64,000 bases of DNA, taken from assembly GCA_030762175.1 (NCBI GenBank), contig CM060831.1, forward strand, positions 72,261,001 to 72,325,000, given 5' to 3'. Of the stretch, positions 45,143-55,830 are shown one piece after another (positions within the stretch are counted from its first letter, which is position 1; every line of letters starts with the position of its first letter). Source of the DNA: Metallyticus violacea (Eukaryota; Arthropoda; Insecta; Mantodea; Metallyticidae). The notes beneath the pieces are model-generated. The model had not been told where the DNA came from, searched no databases, and saw only the letters and a list, made by a program, of their open reading frames with translations. Made by a program: the position numbers and the translations under genes.

Positions 45143-46043
45143 TGCTAAAACTCGAAATTTTAACAAGCAGACCACAGATTTCCTATCTCAAATTGTTTGT
45201 TTTTCCGGAATTATTGCGGTGTTATTGATTTACATACAATATAAATAACTGATATTTTAATTTTTTTATTTTTATTCTGCAATGCTTAGCATCCTGATAA
45301 CTTGTTTCTACATCAGGACGTAATATTCCAGATTTATTTTATTTATTCCTCTTACTTTTTCAATACTATTTAAATTGCAGTTTAAATTCTACGGATTTTA
45401 AAATCTACAATACCAATGCTATTACTAAACAAAATCAAAACATCAATAAAATAAACCGTACTGGAATCCAGCACTACGGCTATTTTAACTATGATTTATA
45501 ATTACACCTATAATTGCTACGGTACCCAGTAAATAACTGATATATAGTCAAACCTTTCATAAAGTCCTCGTCGATGATGAGTTGATAATATTTATGATTG
45601 GAGCAGAGTGTCAAAGACTTCAAGAAGTGCTGTACCAATTGATTAATTTGCTTCAGAATCTTTTTAAAGCATCATAATTTTATGTATATTGAAAGCTTTT
45701 GGTGTTTTTGATTAATCAATACGCAATTGTGTGTGTTTAGTTAAGTCTTATAAGGCCATTTATTTTCCCTTGTTTTTTATAGCGTTTCTAGTTAGAAGTT
45801 AATGCATATCTAATCCCATCGCTGCCACACAAAGGACATCTTAGTAGATCTGTGATATGGGCATGTCTTCTAACAGACAACACTCGCCTTAGTGGGGAAA
45901 TTGTAAACGACGAATTATTGATGAATCAGATTGGCAAGTATTACCTTTATTATATGGGTAAAAGATGAGATTCTTCCACCGTCATCTCCTCTAAAACTGT
46001 TTGTCTCAGGGTACAAGCTACTCCTACTCCAAGAGATTTATTT
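45143..46043. other. AT-rich spacer
   Basis: No gene recognised. Confidence 0.5.
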
Positions 46044-46229
46044 ATTCCGTTTATTTACAGACTCTCTTTAGCATCTCAGGTTATCAGCGTCCCATTCAAT
46101 TCAGGGCGTGAAACACCAATGATTTTTGCTCAGAGGCCTCTTCTTTCAGGCTTGAGGTTTACTGTCGTAAATCTACGACATGGGACCCACGGCTGTATTT
46201 CCCTTCCGAAGGAAGCCATACTTAGGATT
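46044..46229 (-). mobile_element. SINE-A copy 10, tRNA-like head missing
   Basis: GTTTATTTACAGACTCTC, CAGCGTCCCATTCAATTCAG, CTCTTCTTTCAGGCTTGAGG, GACATGGGACCCACGGC and CTTCCGAAGGAAGCCATAC, then an abrupt change at TTAGGATTACTCC. 5' truncation is the common fate of LINE-mobilised copies. Confidence 0.9.
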
Positions 46230-49200
46230 ACTCCAAGATTGACAAAGGTGGCGAACCTGAGGTCATCCAGGATTACTGCTGTTCGCGAGTTGCAGAAGCC
46301 AAACAAGAAGAAATTACTTCTTGCTGCACATACATTTACTATGCGGTTACCTTATATTTTAAACATTACCTGATTCATACACGAGGTCGGTCTGGTATAT
46401 GAATTTCCAAAGTACAAACATTTGGGCCTCACATAACCCCCACTGCCCCTGTACGTGCAGAAGACTGGAGGTTGCTGTAAGTGGCTTAAGGACCTAATGC
46501 TGTACTCAATAAAACAGACTTAGTGTATTATAAAATAAGTATGGTCGGTTGTAGCCGTGTATCTATCACATTTTTGTTGTATTATAGCCACTGTAGTTAA
46601 TATCTCTCTACCACTCAGACTGTTTTCAATAAGAATATGCAACTTTTACACATTAGTAGAGTCTGTGACCTTATTCTGAAGTTACTAAGAGTTTTAGGTC
46701 ATGATCTGGCTTCTCCAGATTATCATTTATTCGTCTGAATTCGGCAATGAACAATAGGCAATTTAAAATCGACTGTTACAGTCCTTCCCCCTTTTATGCG
46801 CTAAGGACTCGTTTGCCTATTATTTCATTCATTCCATAAATACTTGGCAGTCGGTGGGACGGCAAACAGAGAAAAAAAGAGGAAATAAAGGCAAAGAAAT
46901 TACGATGAAAATTAAAAGCAGGAATAAGACATTTTGTACACTCTGTATATCTAATTTATTGATAGGTACTATTGTTGAAATTATTATTCTTGCATTGTAG
47001 TTTGGAGCCTTATATAAATCATTTAGTTACATTACGGGATTTAATGATGTCTCATAAATGCAGTTTAAGATAATTAAATGTAATACAAGTATCGTGTAGG
47101 TTTGCATTTTTTTTCTTCTCGTTTTCAAATCAATCGAATAAATAAATATAAGTTTCAAATTACCATTTTCAACCTGATGAACTTAAATAAAAATTAAAGA
47201 AAGAAACAAATTATAAAAAATAAAAGCTAGAAGTACATATTTATTTCGTTTGAGGACTCCTTTGCTGCATGTATCGAGGTCCTGCACAGTAGCTTGGGGA
47301 GAGGATGAGGTTGAAGGGAGAGCTTATTTTGGATTCCATTCACGTATTTTTGAAAATCCCCTTCCTCTTTACTGCAACTGGTTCGTTAGTCGATAAAATT
47401 GCGAGGGTGATGTATCGAATTTAAACAAAATAGTACCAACGCATACAACGTATACGTGGAGTACTGAATGGCGCCGAGGACATGCATGTTCAGGTTTCGA
47501 AAGCCCTTCGTCATGTCCAGATCTGATGTTATAAAGTTCCATTTCACCTCAGTGCTGAGAGTTATAGCCAAAACTAGCTTTGGAAATCAGTCTTATCTCT
47601 TTCCTCAGTGGAGTTGTGTCCTTTAGTACCTTCTAAAATTCATTTGAGAGTTTGAAATCTATTTATAAAATAGATATGCTACAGATATCTAGGAACAAAT
47701 TAATAATGTCCAAAGTCTTAAGAAAGGTCTTTAATTTTGTTTAAGAGTTATCATAAAATCAACAACACAAACATTAAAAACCATAGTTGTACTAATTGGG
47801 TTTAACGGAGTGAAGCATAGTTTCGATACTCAGGCGTTAACAAACGAGTCAGGCAGAAAGGAATATTTTATTCAAGATATTATACAACAAGTATTGAAAA
47901 AAGGATTGGAGTAACTATTTACTGTGAGGTTACATTTTTATCTTTGTTGGCAGGTCACATTAACACAGTCTAGTGTACAGTTCTGAGTAGATAACGTAAT
48001 GTTTGAGGAATCAGAACCTTTTGTAAAGTAAGATTTAATATATTGCTCATTGCATTTTGGAATAAATACACTGTACCACACCCTTATATGACTGAACTTC
48101 AGAATAAATTGTTTAATAATTTGGAATTCTTATTCTTTTATTGAGAGTCATTTGGTAGTTTGGAAAATGATATAAAACAAGACTTTTCAAATTACAACCA
48201 TGTTTTACAACTCCAAGAATCAAATTAGGAGCTGATAGAAGGGAAAGAAGACAAAAACTGTTGGAAAGAAAATATATTAAATTTGTTTGCAATATTTATT
48301 CGTGACTTCTTTTCAGTAAATTTTTCTTCTAATTTCTAAAACTTAATTTTAATTGTTGAATTTAAAGTAAGTAAATTGTATTAAACTACTAAATTATAAT
48401 AATAACGTGAGTGCACTTTAGATCGCGTCCATATTACTCATTTTCCCCTTACGATGTTCAGTTTAATTTTACTCTTAACAAACGAGGAGAATTTTCCTGT
48501 TAGAAGCCAAAACCCGAGAAAAGGTAACACACTGGAACGTGGAATGTAAGGGAAAAACATACACGCTTAAACAGTGCAAACTTTATTGCAATTTTAGGCA
48601 TAGTAGCATTAAATCAGGAAAACAGAATTGAACAAGAGCATCCTAAAATGCAAACAATATAGGAAGATAATCTTAAAGAGTAGCTTCAACGTAAAATTAT
48701 CATTACTTGAATTTTTTAAAAGTTTTACATCTTCCTAAATACACAGCAAGTAAATAACCAAAACGACACAATAATCTCTAAAACATACATTTTTTTAAAG
48801 AACTAGCAAGAGGTTCAAAACAAAGTATTTGCTTTAATCGAATTGGGAACTTTCTGAGTCAAAACATCACCGCACTTACCGAAAAGCTTACGAAGAAAAA
48901 TAATTTTGTTCAAAAAAGGTTAATAAGAAGAGAATGCAATACACTAATTGAAAAACCGAAGGAAAAGAGAATACGATTCGTGAGCAACTTATGTAATCGT
49001 CAGTAGGTCCGGAGTTCGCTTTTCGCAGACGCAGACGCAACGCAGACGAAAAGTGGCAGGCTGGGTTAGTAACCAGCCTGTGTACAGTTTCTATGTTCCT
49101 ACCCAAGTGTGGGCTTAACCATAGGGCTGGATGAGGGATGTAGGTTGTTTGTGTGGTAGAGGTATTTGGGTTTTTGGGGATAGTGTAGCCACTTCTCCTG

Positions 49201-50085
49201 ACAAAAAGAGTGGATCCAGTGTCCAGAGATTTTCGCTAACATAGGCATTTTCTAAAACCCCTTGTAGGTTTTTAGCATGTCTAAATTGCTGCTGAGTTGT
49301 TGCATATTTTTAAAAAGTGCTATTATAGAAATTACCTAGTAATTTCAGTTGTAGGGTATTCGCGTTTCATCCTTAGAAATCTTCTATGCATGTGCATCGT
49401 CTGGCCGAACCAGTGAAGGAGAAAGGAGGGAAACTTGTTTGTCTCTCATTGGAGAACATGAGTGACATTGTTCTGATGTAAGAGGGTGCATCGTAATACA
49501 AATAAAGGAACAGAATAATAAAAGTATTGTAATTTTATTTGAATACCTGTTTCATATTGTCGTTCTATTATCAAAAGTCCATATTATGTAGCATGTCAAA
49601 AGTAATTCTGTTTATTAAACGAATTTTATTATTTAATTACAAAACTAAAAATATTTATGTAAAACACATGTGACAATGTACTGATAAGTTTTATAAACAT
49701 ACTCCAAAATGTTTATTTTGTTTAAAATAAAAAGATATTCCGTATTAGCACGCCTATGTGTTTACTACCTTAATGGTCATTCCACAGAATGTCATCAACT
49801 ACCATTTTCCGTTGGTTTAAATTCACAAGTACATAGCAGTCAAATATAAGGATGGCCAGAAAGTTGTTTCCCCTCTAAATATTTTCTTTATTTGTATCTA
49901 AGTTACTAGGCAACGGGTGAAGTTTATATTATTGCTGAAGGTATTATTTTAAAGACTAGTTGTATGAAACATATTTATTACCTTGCACATTTGGCACACA
50001 TTCTCAAAACCTAACAAGGAAGTATGATAAAATAGCATTTCGCGTTCTTCTTAGATTCTTCTGATGAAAACATTTGAATGCTAAG
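46230..50085. other. Long spacer without recognisable genes
   Basis: Short ORFs at 47.39 and 48.89 kb are unremarkable. TTTTGTACACTCTGTATA at 46930-46950 resembles one end of the Tc1/mariner-superfamily elements but has no partner. A 110-base stretch at 49.02-49.13 kb is GC-richer with CAGACGCA repeats. Confidence 0.45.
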
Positions 50086-50089
50086 ACCG

Positions 50090-50490
50090 CAGCTGAGGAA
50101 AGTAGAAGGTGGGGATGTTGTCAGCATGTGCATAGCATCAAACTGGTTCAGACGATTCAATGATGCAGATAAACGATCTTCAGCTATAGAAAACGAAGTT
50201 TTGCTCACTGGACTCGAAGAAATGCCACTTCGCAATGCTACTGGGCTGTCAGGAAGGTTTGGTATCTTCAAAACAACAGTAGCTCTAAGCACCTGCACAA
50301 ATTCGTCATAATATAATATAATGCTTGAAGAGTGGATCCATAAGAACTTGCCGAATCTCAGATTAAGCGTCTAGTTGATATTTGTAAACAAAACGAGTTT
50401 GGAAACGTGACATGTGATCAACGATGACCCAACAAAAATACCAGGAATTAGACAAACATTCCAGATCTGAGTTTTGTTCTTGTCCATGGC
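50090..50490 (+). pseudogene. mariner transposase relic (HTH half)
   Basis: Plus-strand reading: NWFRRFNDADKRSS, then AIENEVLLTGLEEMPLRNAT and GLSGRFGIFKTTVALSTCTN. This is the mariner order W.RRF..GD, VD.....L.EENP..TTRELS, LGVSKTTV..HLH. After a stop comes LEEWIHKNLPNLRLSV and, in another frame, VTCDQR, resembling V(P)HEL then VTCDEKW with the first catalytic Asp. The catalytic second half is unreadable. GGATGGCCAGAAAGTTG at 49850 might be its left terminal repeat. Confidence 0.6.
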
Positions 50491-52346
50491 CACATTTAGT
50501 TGAGAAAGGCGGCTTGATAATATTGAAGATGTCACAAACATATTGGGTATCGCCAAGAAATTCAAATGATGAAAGTCGTTAAAATGACGGTCTGTATTTT
50601 TAAGAATAATAATTTTATGTTGTTTATTGGTATGTTATAGCACCTTTTATAAAACTTTCTGCCAACCTAGTACAAAAACAATGGGAAAGTTGAAAATGTT
50701 TTAAAAAAACAATTAATTTTTATTCTCCTTTAGATGATTCCATATAATTGTTAAGCATGGGGATGTATAAATTATTAATATTTAATGTATAAACTATACT
50801 TTAAAAGTATTGCCAACGTAACCCTTTAAATATAGTTATGTTTTCTGACAATGCAAGACATGTGTTTACGTAGGTACTACATGTTAAAGTATCTCGTCAC
50901 TTATTTTTAGATATAATGCACTTTTTTCCGAGCTTTGTTGCTCCTATATTCATATTTTTGCACACGACATCGGTTAAGCAATTTTGAAATGGTTGCCTCT
51001 TCTGGATGCGAGATATTCTTAAGCATATAATGCTGAAATAACAACTAAAGTTTGCACACGTTTATATAATATCGGGAGACGCTGCTACAAGTTATTTCTC
51101 GCTTTTTTACTGCTACACGAAGAAACTGCAGCAAGGTAAGAAGCTCAAGAGCCCAGCACCCACGTAGGTAAACTTTTTCATTTCCATTTTCGCAGATATC
51201 GATCATTGAGGGAACTTTCTCAAACAGTCCTCAGAGATAATTTCGTTAGTCCTCATTAGCTTGTCCTTAGCGAGGGAGCGGAACTTTTATGTTTGTTTTA
51301 AATTTAGTTAAAAGTTTTTCTTAGCAGTCAAGATTATGTCTTTTACCTAAATCATCTAATTAACGAGTGGTGGCAACTTTTACTTTTAACGCAAGACTCG
51401 TCGCAGGACAGGAAGCGCTTTATATTTTCGCAGAACTGAAGCGAACGTCGCCAGCAAGCGAGCGCAAAGTTTTGTCTTGTTTTGCTCCAGCGGATGCACA
51501 AGTTGCTTTAGCTAAGTGACCCATTATGGTCGGAACCCTTGGTCTGACCTCTCTAAATCCTTGCTCTGGCTAAAGACGTAAAGATATTCGCGTAACGGCA
51601 ATTAATTTGCCGAACACCAACGTTCATTATCTTCTGTACTCGAGCGAGTTTGTGCGGTGATAACAGTAGAATCCTTCATGCGAAGTCCCATGACCTGGAA
51701 TCCAACCATGAACGTATAAATTAATTTCAGACGCTTTCACATAGCATTTACAGTAAAGAAACTGCTGTAAAGCCGTCTGTCTGCAAATAAGCAGGAAACA
51801 CGTTGAAAAGGTGTTTTCTGTTTTTAATATCTTGCTGATGTGCGTTGTAAATTCCATAGTATATAGTAGTCTTTGGCAATTTAAAAGTGAAAATCTCTCC
51901 GCAAACTTACTTTAACTAACATAGAGCAAAACTAACATATTTTTAAATTTTATAGCATTATATTCATATACAATGAGACACGAAAACAGTGTTATGCATT
52001 GTCAACACATTGGATCAGTTTTACCTGCAATTGCACTTGTAACAAATGTTGTTTACATAGCCTAGTTTGCAGTAGCACACAGGAGAATAAAAAGAAGGAA
52101 AAAATATCCATAATACTGTGCGATCAGTTTTGTTTTCCCCCGGAGCATTTTGCCAGCGGCCATCGCGCCGCTCGTTAGCGGATTAGCCAGCTAGCTGTGT
52201 CTCAGTGAGGGTAAAACTATAAAACAAACGAACTACACAACACACAAACCATTTTAAGAGTTCTAATTAGGCTTTGAAACAGCCCACCTTCATTCTCCAC
52301 ACATTTTTGGCAGCTCTTTAAGAAATTATTCATTGCACGCAGTATT
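50491..52346. other. Spacer, no supported gene
   Basis: Moderately GC-rich at 51.40-51.60 kb. No ORF with a domain on either strand. Confidence 0.4.
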
Positions 52347-52760
52347 TTATTTTGAGAAATCCGGAGGTCCATTTCCTGTCGCTATATTATCTTTGAGTTC
52401 TTGTATAGTGTGCAGGCTAGTCTTATACACTTTCCCACTAATAATTCTTTCTTGTGAAAAGACATTGTGAATTGCTCTCATGCAATTATTCTCAGGGTGG
52501 CGAAGGTAGAGTCCTGTTTGAAAAAAAAAAAATGTATGGTCATGCTCGCTGTCAGCTAATACTCTGAAAAAAGGAGAGGGGTTCACATAAGTAACGTAAT
52601 CAATTGTATGCTCCAAATTTTTTCCTATGAATTTTTCAAACAAGAATCGCACATAATGACCGCTGTGCAGTGTAAATACATGAGGCATAATGTACTTTAA
52701 GTATGTTGTCGAACTAAGAAACGATCCACACAGCACACACCAGAGGAAAATGAGCTGCAA
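52347..52760 (-). other. 137-codon ORF with a transposase-like end
   Basis: The longest uninterrupted unassigned reading frame nearby. Starts MQLIFLWCVLCGSFLSS (a hydrophobic, signal-like N-terminus), contains HVFTLHSGHYVRFLFEKF and a five-Phe run encoded by poly(A) in plus view, and ends ISGKVYKTSLHTIQELKDNI before the stop. The last part resembles the LK..VY.T.PHT..ELK.NI tail of DUF4817-type transposases. The first part matches nothing I know. Perhaps two unrelated pieces in one frame by chance. Confidence 0.3.
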
Positions 52761-52765
52761 CTGTG

Positions 52766-52768
52766 ATA

Positions 52769-52800
<32 letters not shown>

Positions 52801-52859
52801 TGATGATGATGATGATAATAATAATAATAGTAATAATAATAATAATAATTAAAATAATA
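52766..52859. repeat. (TAA)n/(TGA)n compound microsatellite
   Basis: TAA units, then six TGA/GAT units, then TAA units with one TAG. About 90 bases. Confidence 0.95.
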
Positions 52860-53261
52860 TGTGCACTTCTCCGTCCAGGCACCTTATTGCCTCAAATTTT
52901 ATCATTTATTAACTTTCTTTTCCCACTATACAGAATACTTCTACAAATTAAATATATAATCATATAAACAAATCAAAGATATAAAATTAAAATAAAATTA
53001 AACATTTCACTACTAAAAATAAATTAAACAGAATTCCAAAATTACAAAAACTATTAAATAAGACAAAATTACAATTCTACTGGAAGCCAGTACATATAAC
53101 AATAACTTGTAGGCAAAGCTATCTACCGACACTAAAATATTCCATCGAAAAGCGAAAGGTAAGGGACTGGTAACCAGCACTTACCTCACCTAACTGTATT
53201 CTATATCTTATATCTGCCTTCTCACTTAATCTTCTACTATATACGTCTACCACCCCATCAT

Positions 53262-53262
<1 letters not shown>
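52860..53262. other. AT-rich spacer
   Basis: Nothing between the two microsatellites. Confidence 0.5.
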
Positions 53263-53308
<46 letters not shown>

Positions 53309-53344
53309 TATCATCATCTTCTTCTTCTTCTTCTTCTTCATCAT
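53263..53344. repeat. (ATC)n/(TTC)n compound microsatellite
   Basis: About sixteen ATC units followed by CTT/TTC units. On the minus strand it gives the polyMet/polyLys translations that are pure artefact. Confidence 0.95.
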
Positions 53345-53378
53345 GTACTCTTCTCTATTTTCTTCTACCCCCTGTCTG

Positions 53379-53830
53379 TTATTTGTCTCTTCCGTTTCTC
53401 TTCTCCTTCTCATACACTCGTTCAAAGCTCCTCTTACAATTTGCATAATTGTTCGTTTTCACCACTTGTACGTGAACCTCTTCTCCTTCCTCCCCATTCT
53501 CTTCTTCCGGTTGTAGTTCAAAATATTTCCGCCTATTATTAAGTTTAAATATCCTCCTTTCCTTCATCACTCCTTTGTTCCTCACCATCTTCTCCTCTAC
53601 CCGTCTCTTCCTGTTGATTAATAAAGTTATCTTGTACATTTTCTGTTCTTGTTAAGTTGTGTTTTGGGATTGTCTATATATACGTTTGCGTTCTGATCTT
53701 CTTACTTCTTCTTCTGCACCTTTGTTAATTCTTATCCTCCGTTCTTGTAGTATCGCTTCTTCCCGTGTTAGATTACTTCTTTCAGTGCAATCTGCTCAAG
53801 GGATTTATATAGGCCCTTATTTCTATGTGC
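53379..53830 (-). other. Basic/acidic ORF region of unknown origin
   Basis: The minus strand has an open 86-codon frame (MYKITLLINRKRRVEEKMV..., EEENGEEGEEVHVQVVK...), preceded in the same strand by LTREEAILQERRIRINKG and VRRSERKRIYRQSQ with one stop between. The charged, repeated RR/EE composition is reminiscent of N-terminal parts of transposon proteins. The plus strand is strongly pyrimidine-rich, so compositional bias can explain it. Confidence 0.25.
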
Positions 53831-54295
53831 CACCTGGTAGCCACTTAAATGTTCTCTTTCTTGTCTTACCTGCTCTAGATAGCGTGTACGACTGCAACAG
53901 TAAGTAAGATCAACAAGTAAGCAAGCAGGCTTTCTACCACTTCCATGCCGTGGGGGGCTCGTTCATAGGAAAACACCCGCGCAGCGCTGCGTATAGTGGA
54001 ATTATTTTGACCTGCGTCCGCACCTGAACGCAAGACTCTGGAAGTGAGGGTAACCGATTTCGTCAAAGCACAATTATGCCTCCCAATTTTACTCTTAAAA
54101 CATCAATAACTGCAGTATGCACACAGACATTTAATTTCATAACTAGCACTGACCTATGTAATACAGTTTGTTCGATGTGGCGTCCTTGCAACCGCACATA
54201 CTTAATACATTTTAATGTAATTTGTATACACTCACATCTATGGTTGCATAATGCTTTTATCGGTCCTGATGTTCTAGAAGTAACGATAATTGTCT
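53831..54295. other. Spacer
   Basis: No recognised gene. A short GC-richer patch at 53.95-54.05 kb. Confidence 0.4.
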
Positions 54296-54478
54296 TAGTT
54301 TTCCTCAGTCCTCATAAATGGCAAATGCCGAGGAAGTACCCTAAACTTAGGCCTGGAACGATTCCTTCCTTAAAAATAAATCCTTTCCCAATATATCATT
54401 TCATCTCATGTATCATCAGTGTCCATCTCCTGTGGTGCCTCTGCAGCAAAAATGGGTGTTAAAATTATTCATTCATTA
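54296..54478 (+). mobile_element. SINE-B copy 7, 5' truncated
   Basis: Begins at TTTTCCTCAGTCCTCATAAA, then GGCAAATGCCGAGGAAG, CTTAGGCCTGGAACGATTCC, CATCTCATGTATCATCAG, TGTCCATCTCCTGTGGTGCC and GGGTGTTAAAATTATTCATT. The tRNA-like head is absent. Confidence 0.9.
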
Positions 54479-54559
54479 AACGACTACTTTACATAAATCC
54501 GAAAAGTACTCCGAATAACCTGGAATGTTGGAAGATCACGATGCCGTTGATTCTTCTAT

Positions 54560-54965
54560 AATGAATTGCCTCGACGAATCGTGGTAAAAGTTTTTCAAAC
54601 TGGAGTACGTGCTTCTGCAAACGTTCATGTGCAATAGAGTAGGACATTTAATTCATACAGTCAGCTGTTCTACCGAATCTGACTAACCAGAAGCAAGAAC
54701 TCTCAGCTCAGCGTATTCCATCACTGCTTACAGAAGCAGGAAGAAAAACTGATTTCAACGAGGCCACCGTGAGAATAGATTCCATTCTTCCCCAGCTAAG
54801 AAGTGCAAGTGAATCATTCTCACCTCAAGGTGAAGTGACGAAATCGTATGTATATTGAATTCTAAAGTACTAAAATATACTTTATTGAAAAAAATGTGGA
54901 AACTTTTATTTATATATTTTTAGTAAAATGTGTGTTTAATGTGAAATAAAATTTGGAATTTAACT
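54560..54965 (+). repeat. Interspersed repeat family C, copy 2
   Basis: Same orientation and order as 19590-19995, with AGCAAGAACTCTCAGCTCAG, GCTTACAGAAGCAGGAAG, GAAGTGCAAGTGAATCATT, CTCACCTCAAGGTGAAGTGA, TATTGAATTC and TTTAATGTGAAATAAAATTT. Class unknown. Confidence 0.75.
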
Positions 54966-55460
54966 TGTCAGAAATATAAACATTAAGAAAAAACATATTT
55001 TGTACATAAAATTCTAGTATCAATTATAAGACATAAAACTCAGATAGACCATAATTAAAGTTTTCGAGCAGGTCTAAAATATCGCATTGCCTTGCTCTAG
55101 TAAAGACCAGCATACGCCACTGCATGTTTCACACATTTCCCTTGTGTGTAATTTCAGCGTTTTGTACAGTATGCATACCAGAAAGTGGATGATTGTGATG
55201 ACTGCTGACATCAGCCACGCAAATTAATTATGCAAGTGGTTACGCCTGTAAACTGCAAGCCCAGTCCGTTCACATAGAACAGAACGATAAACTAGTTTAC
55301 GATTTCGGTTGCCAACCTCATGAATTTTTCAGCACTCGTATTGCTTCGGGTTTTGCGAACAAAGTTGTGACAGGTTTCGTGTCAAGTTTTATGTCAAACA
55401 TGATCGCTCAACTGATGTCGCGTGGGTTTCGTTCTGAACACGGATAAAAAAAAAAAAAAA
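54966..55460. other. Spacer ending in a poly(A) run
   Basis: No gene. An A run at 55447-55461 borders the next region. Confidence 0.4.
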
Positions 55461-55469
55461 AGAATTAAT

Positions 55470-55830
55470 GATGACGTGGAGCTAGAATATCGCTAAGAAA
55501 TGTAACACCTCCCTCATCTCTTGTGAAAAGGAGCACAACAAAGGACGTATAATGATCGCAACAGCCGGTTTTCTTTGCAGACGCTTCAAAAGCCTTCCTT
55601 CCCTGTTTCACAAGGAAGCCCTGGGCTACGTTAATGGCATCTCGTGCATCCTACTTTCTGATATCTGAAGGATAAAGTTTCAAATGTTCACACCTTCCTT
55701 CGGGGCCGCATTTGTGTTTCAGCGCATTAAAAAACGGTTTTGAGTTGCGTCTTACCCTGCCATTAACGTGTTCTGTATCGGCCTAAAAGCCGCGTAGAAC
55801 ACGTGGAAGAGAAAACCGCTAAGAGACTGG
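55470..55830 (-). other. GC-richer segment with unassigned coding-like reading
   Basis: The minus strand reads VNGRVRRNSKPFFNALKHKC, GPEGRCEHLKLYPSDIRK, a stop, then DARDAINVAQGFLVKQGRKA, with little low-complexity sequence and one internal stop in about 90 codons. It could be a transposon or host pseudogene piece. The poly(A)-like run just to its left (plus view) is on the wrong strand to be its tail. No family recognised. Confidence 0.25.

Noticed and set aside
52697..52882. Poly-Ile ORF, and poly-Met ORF at 53258-53446
   Set aside because: Microsatellite translations.
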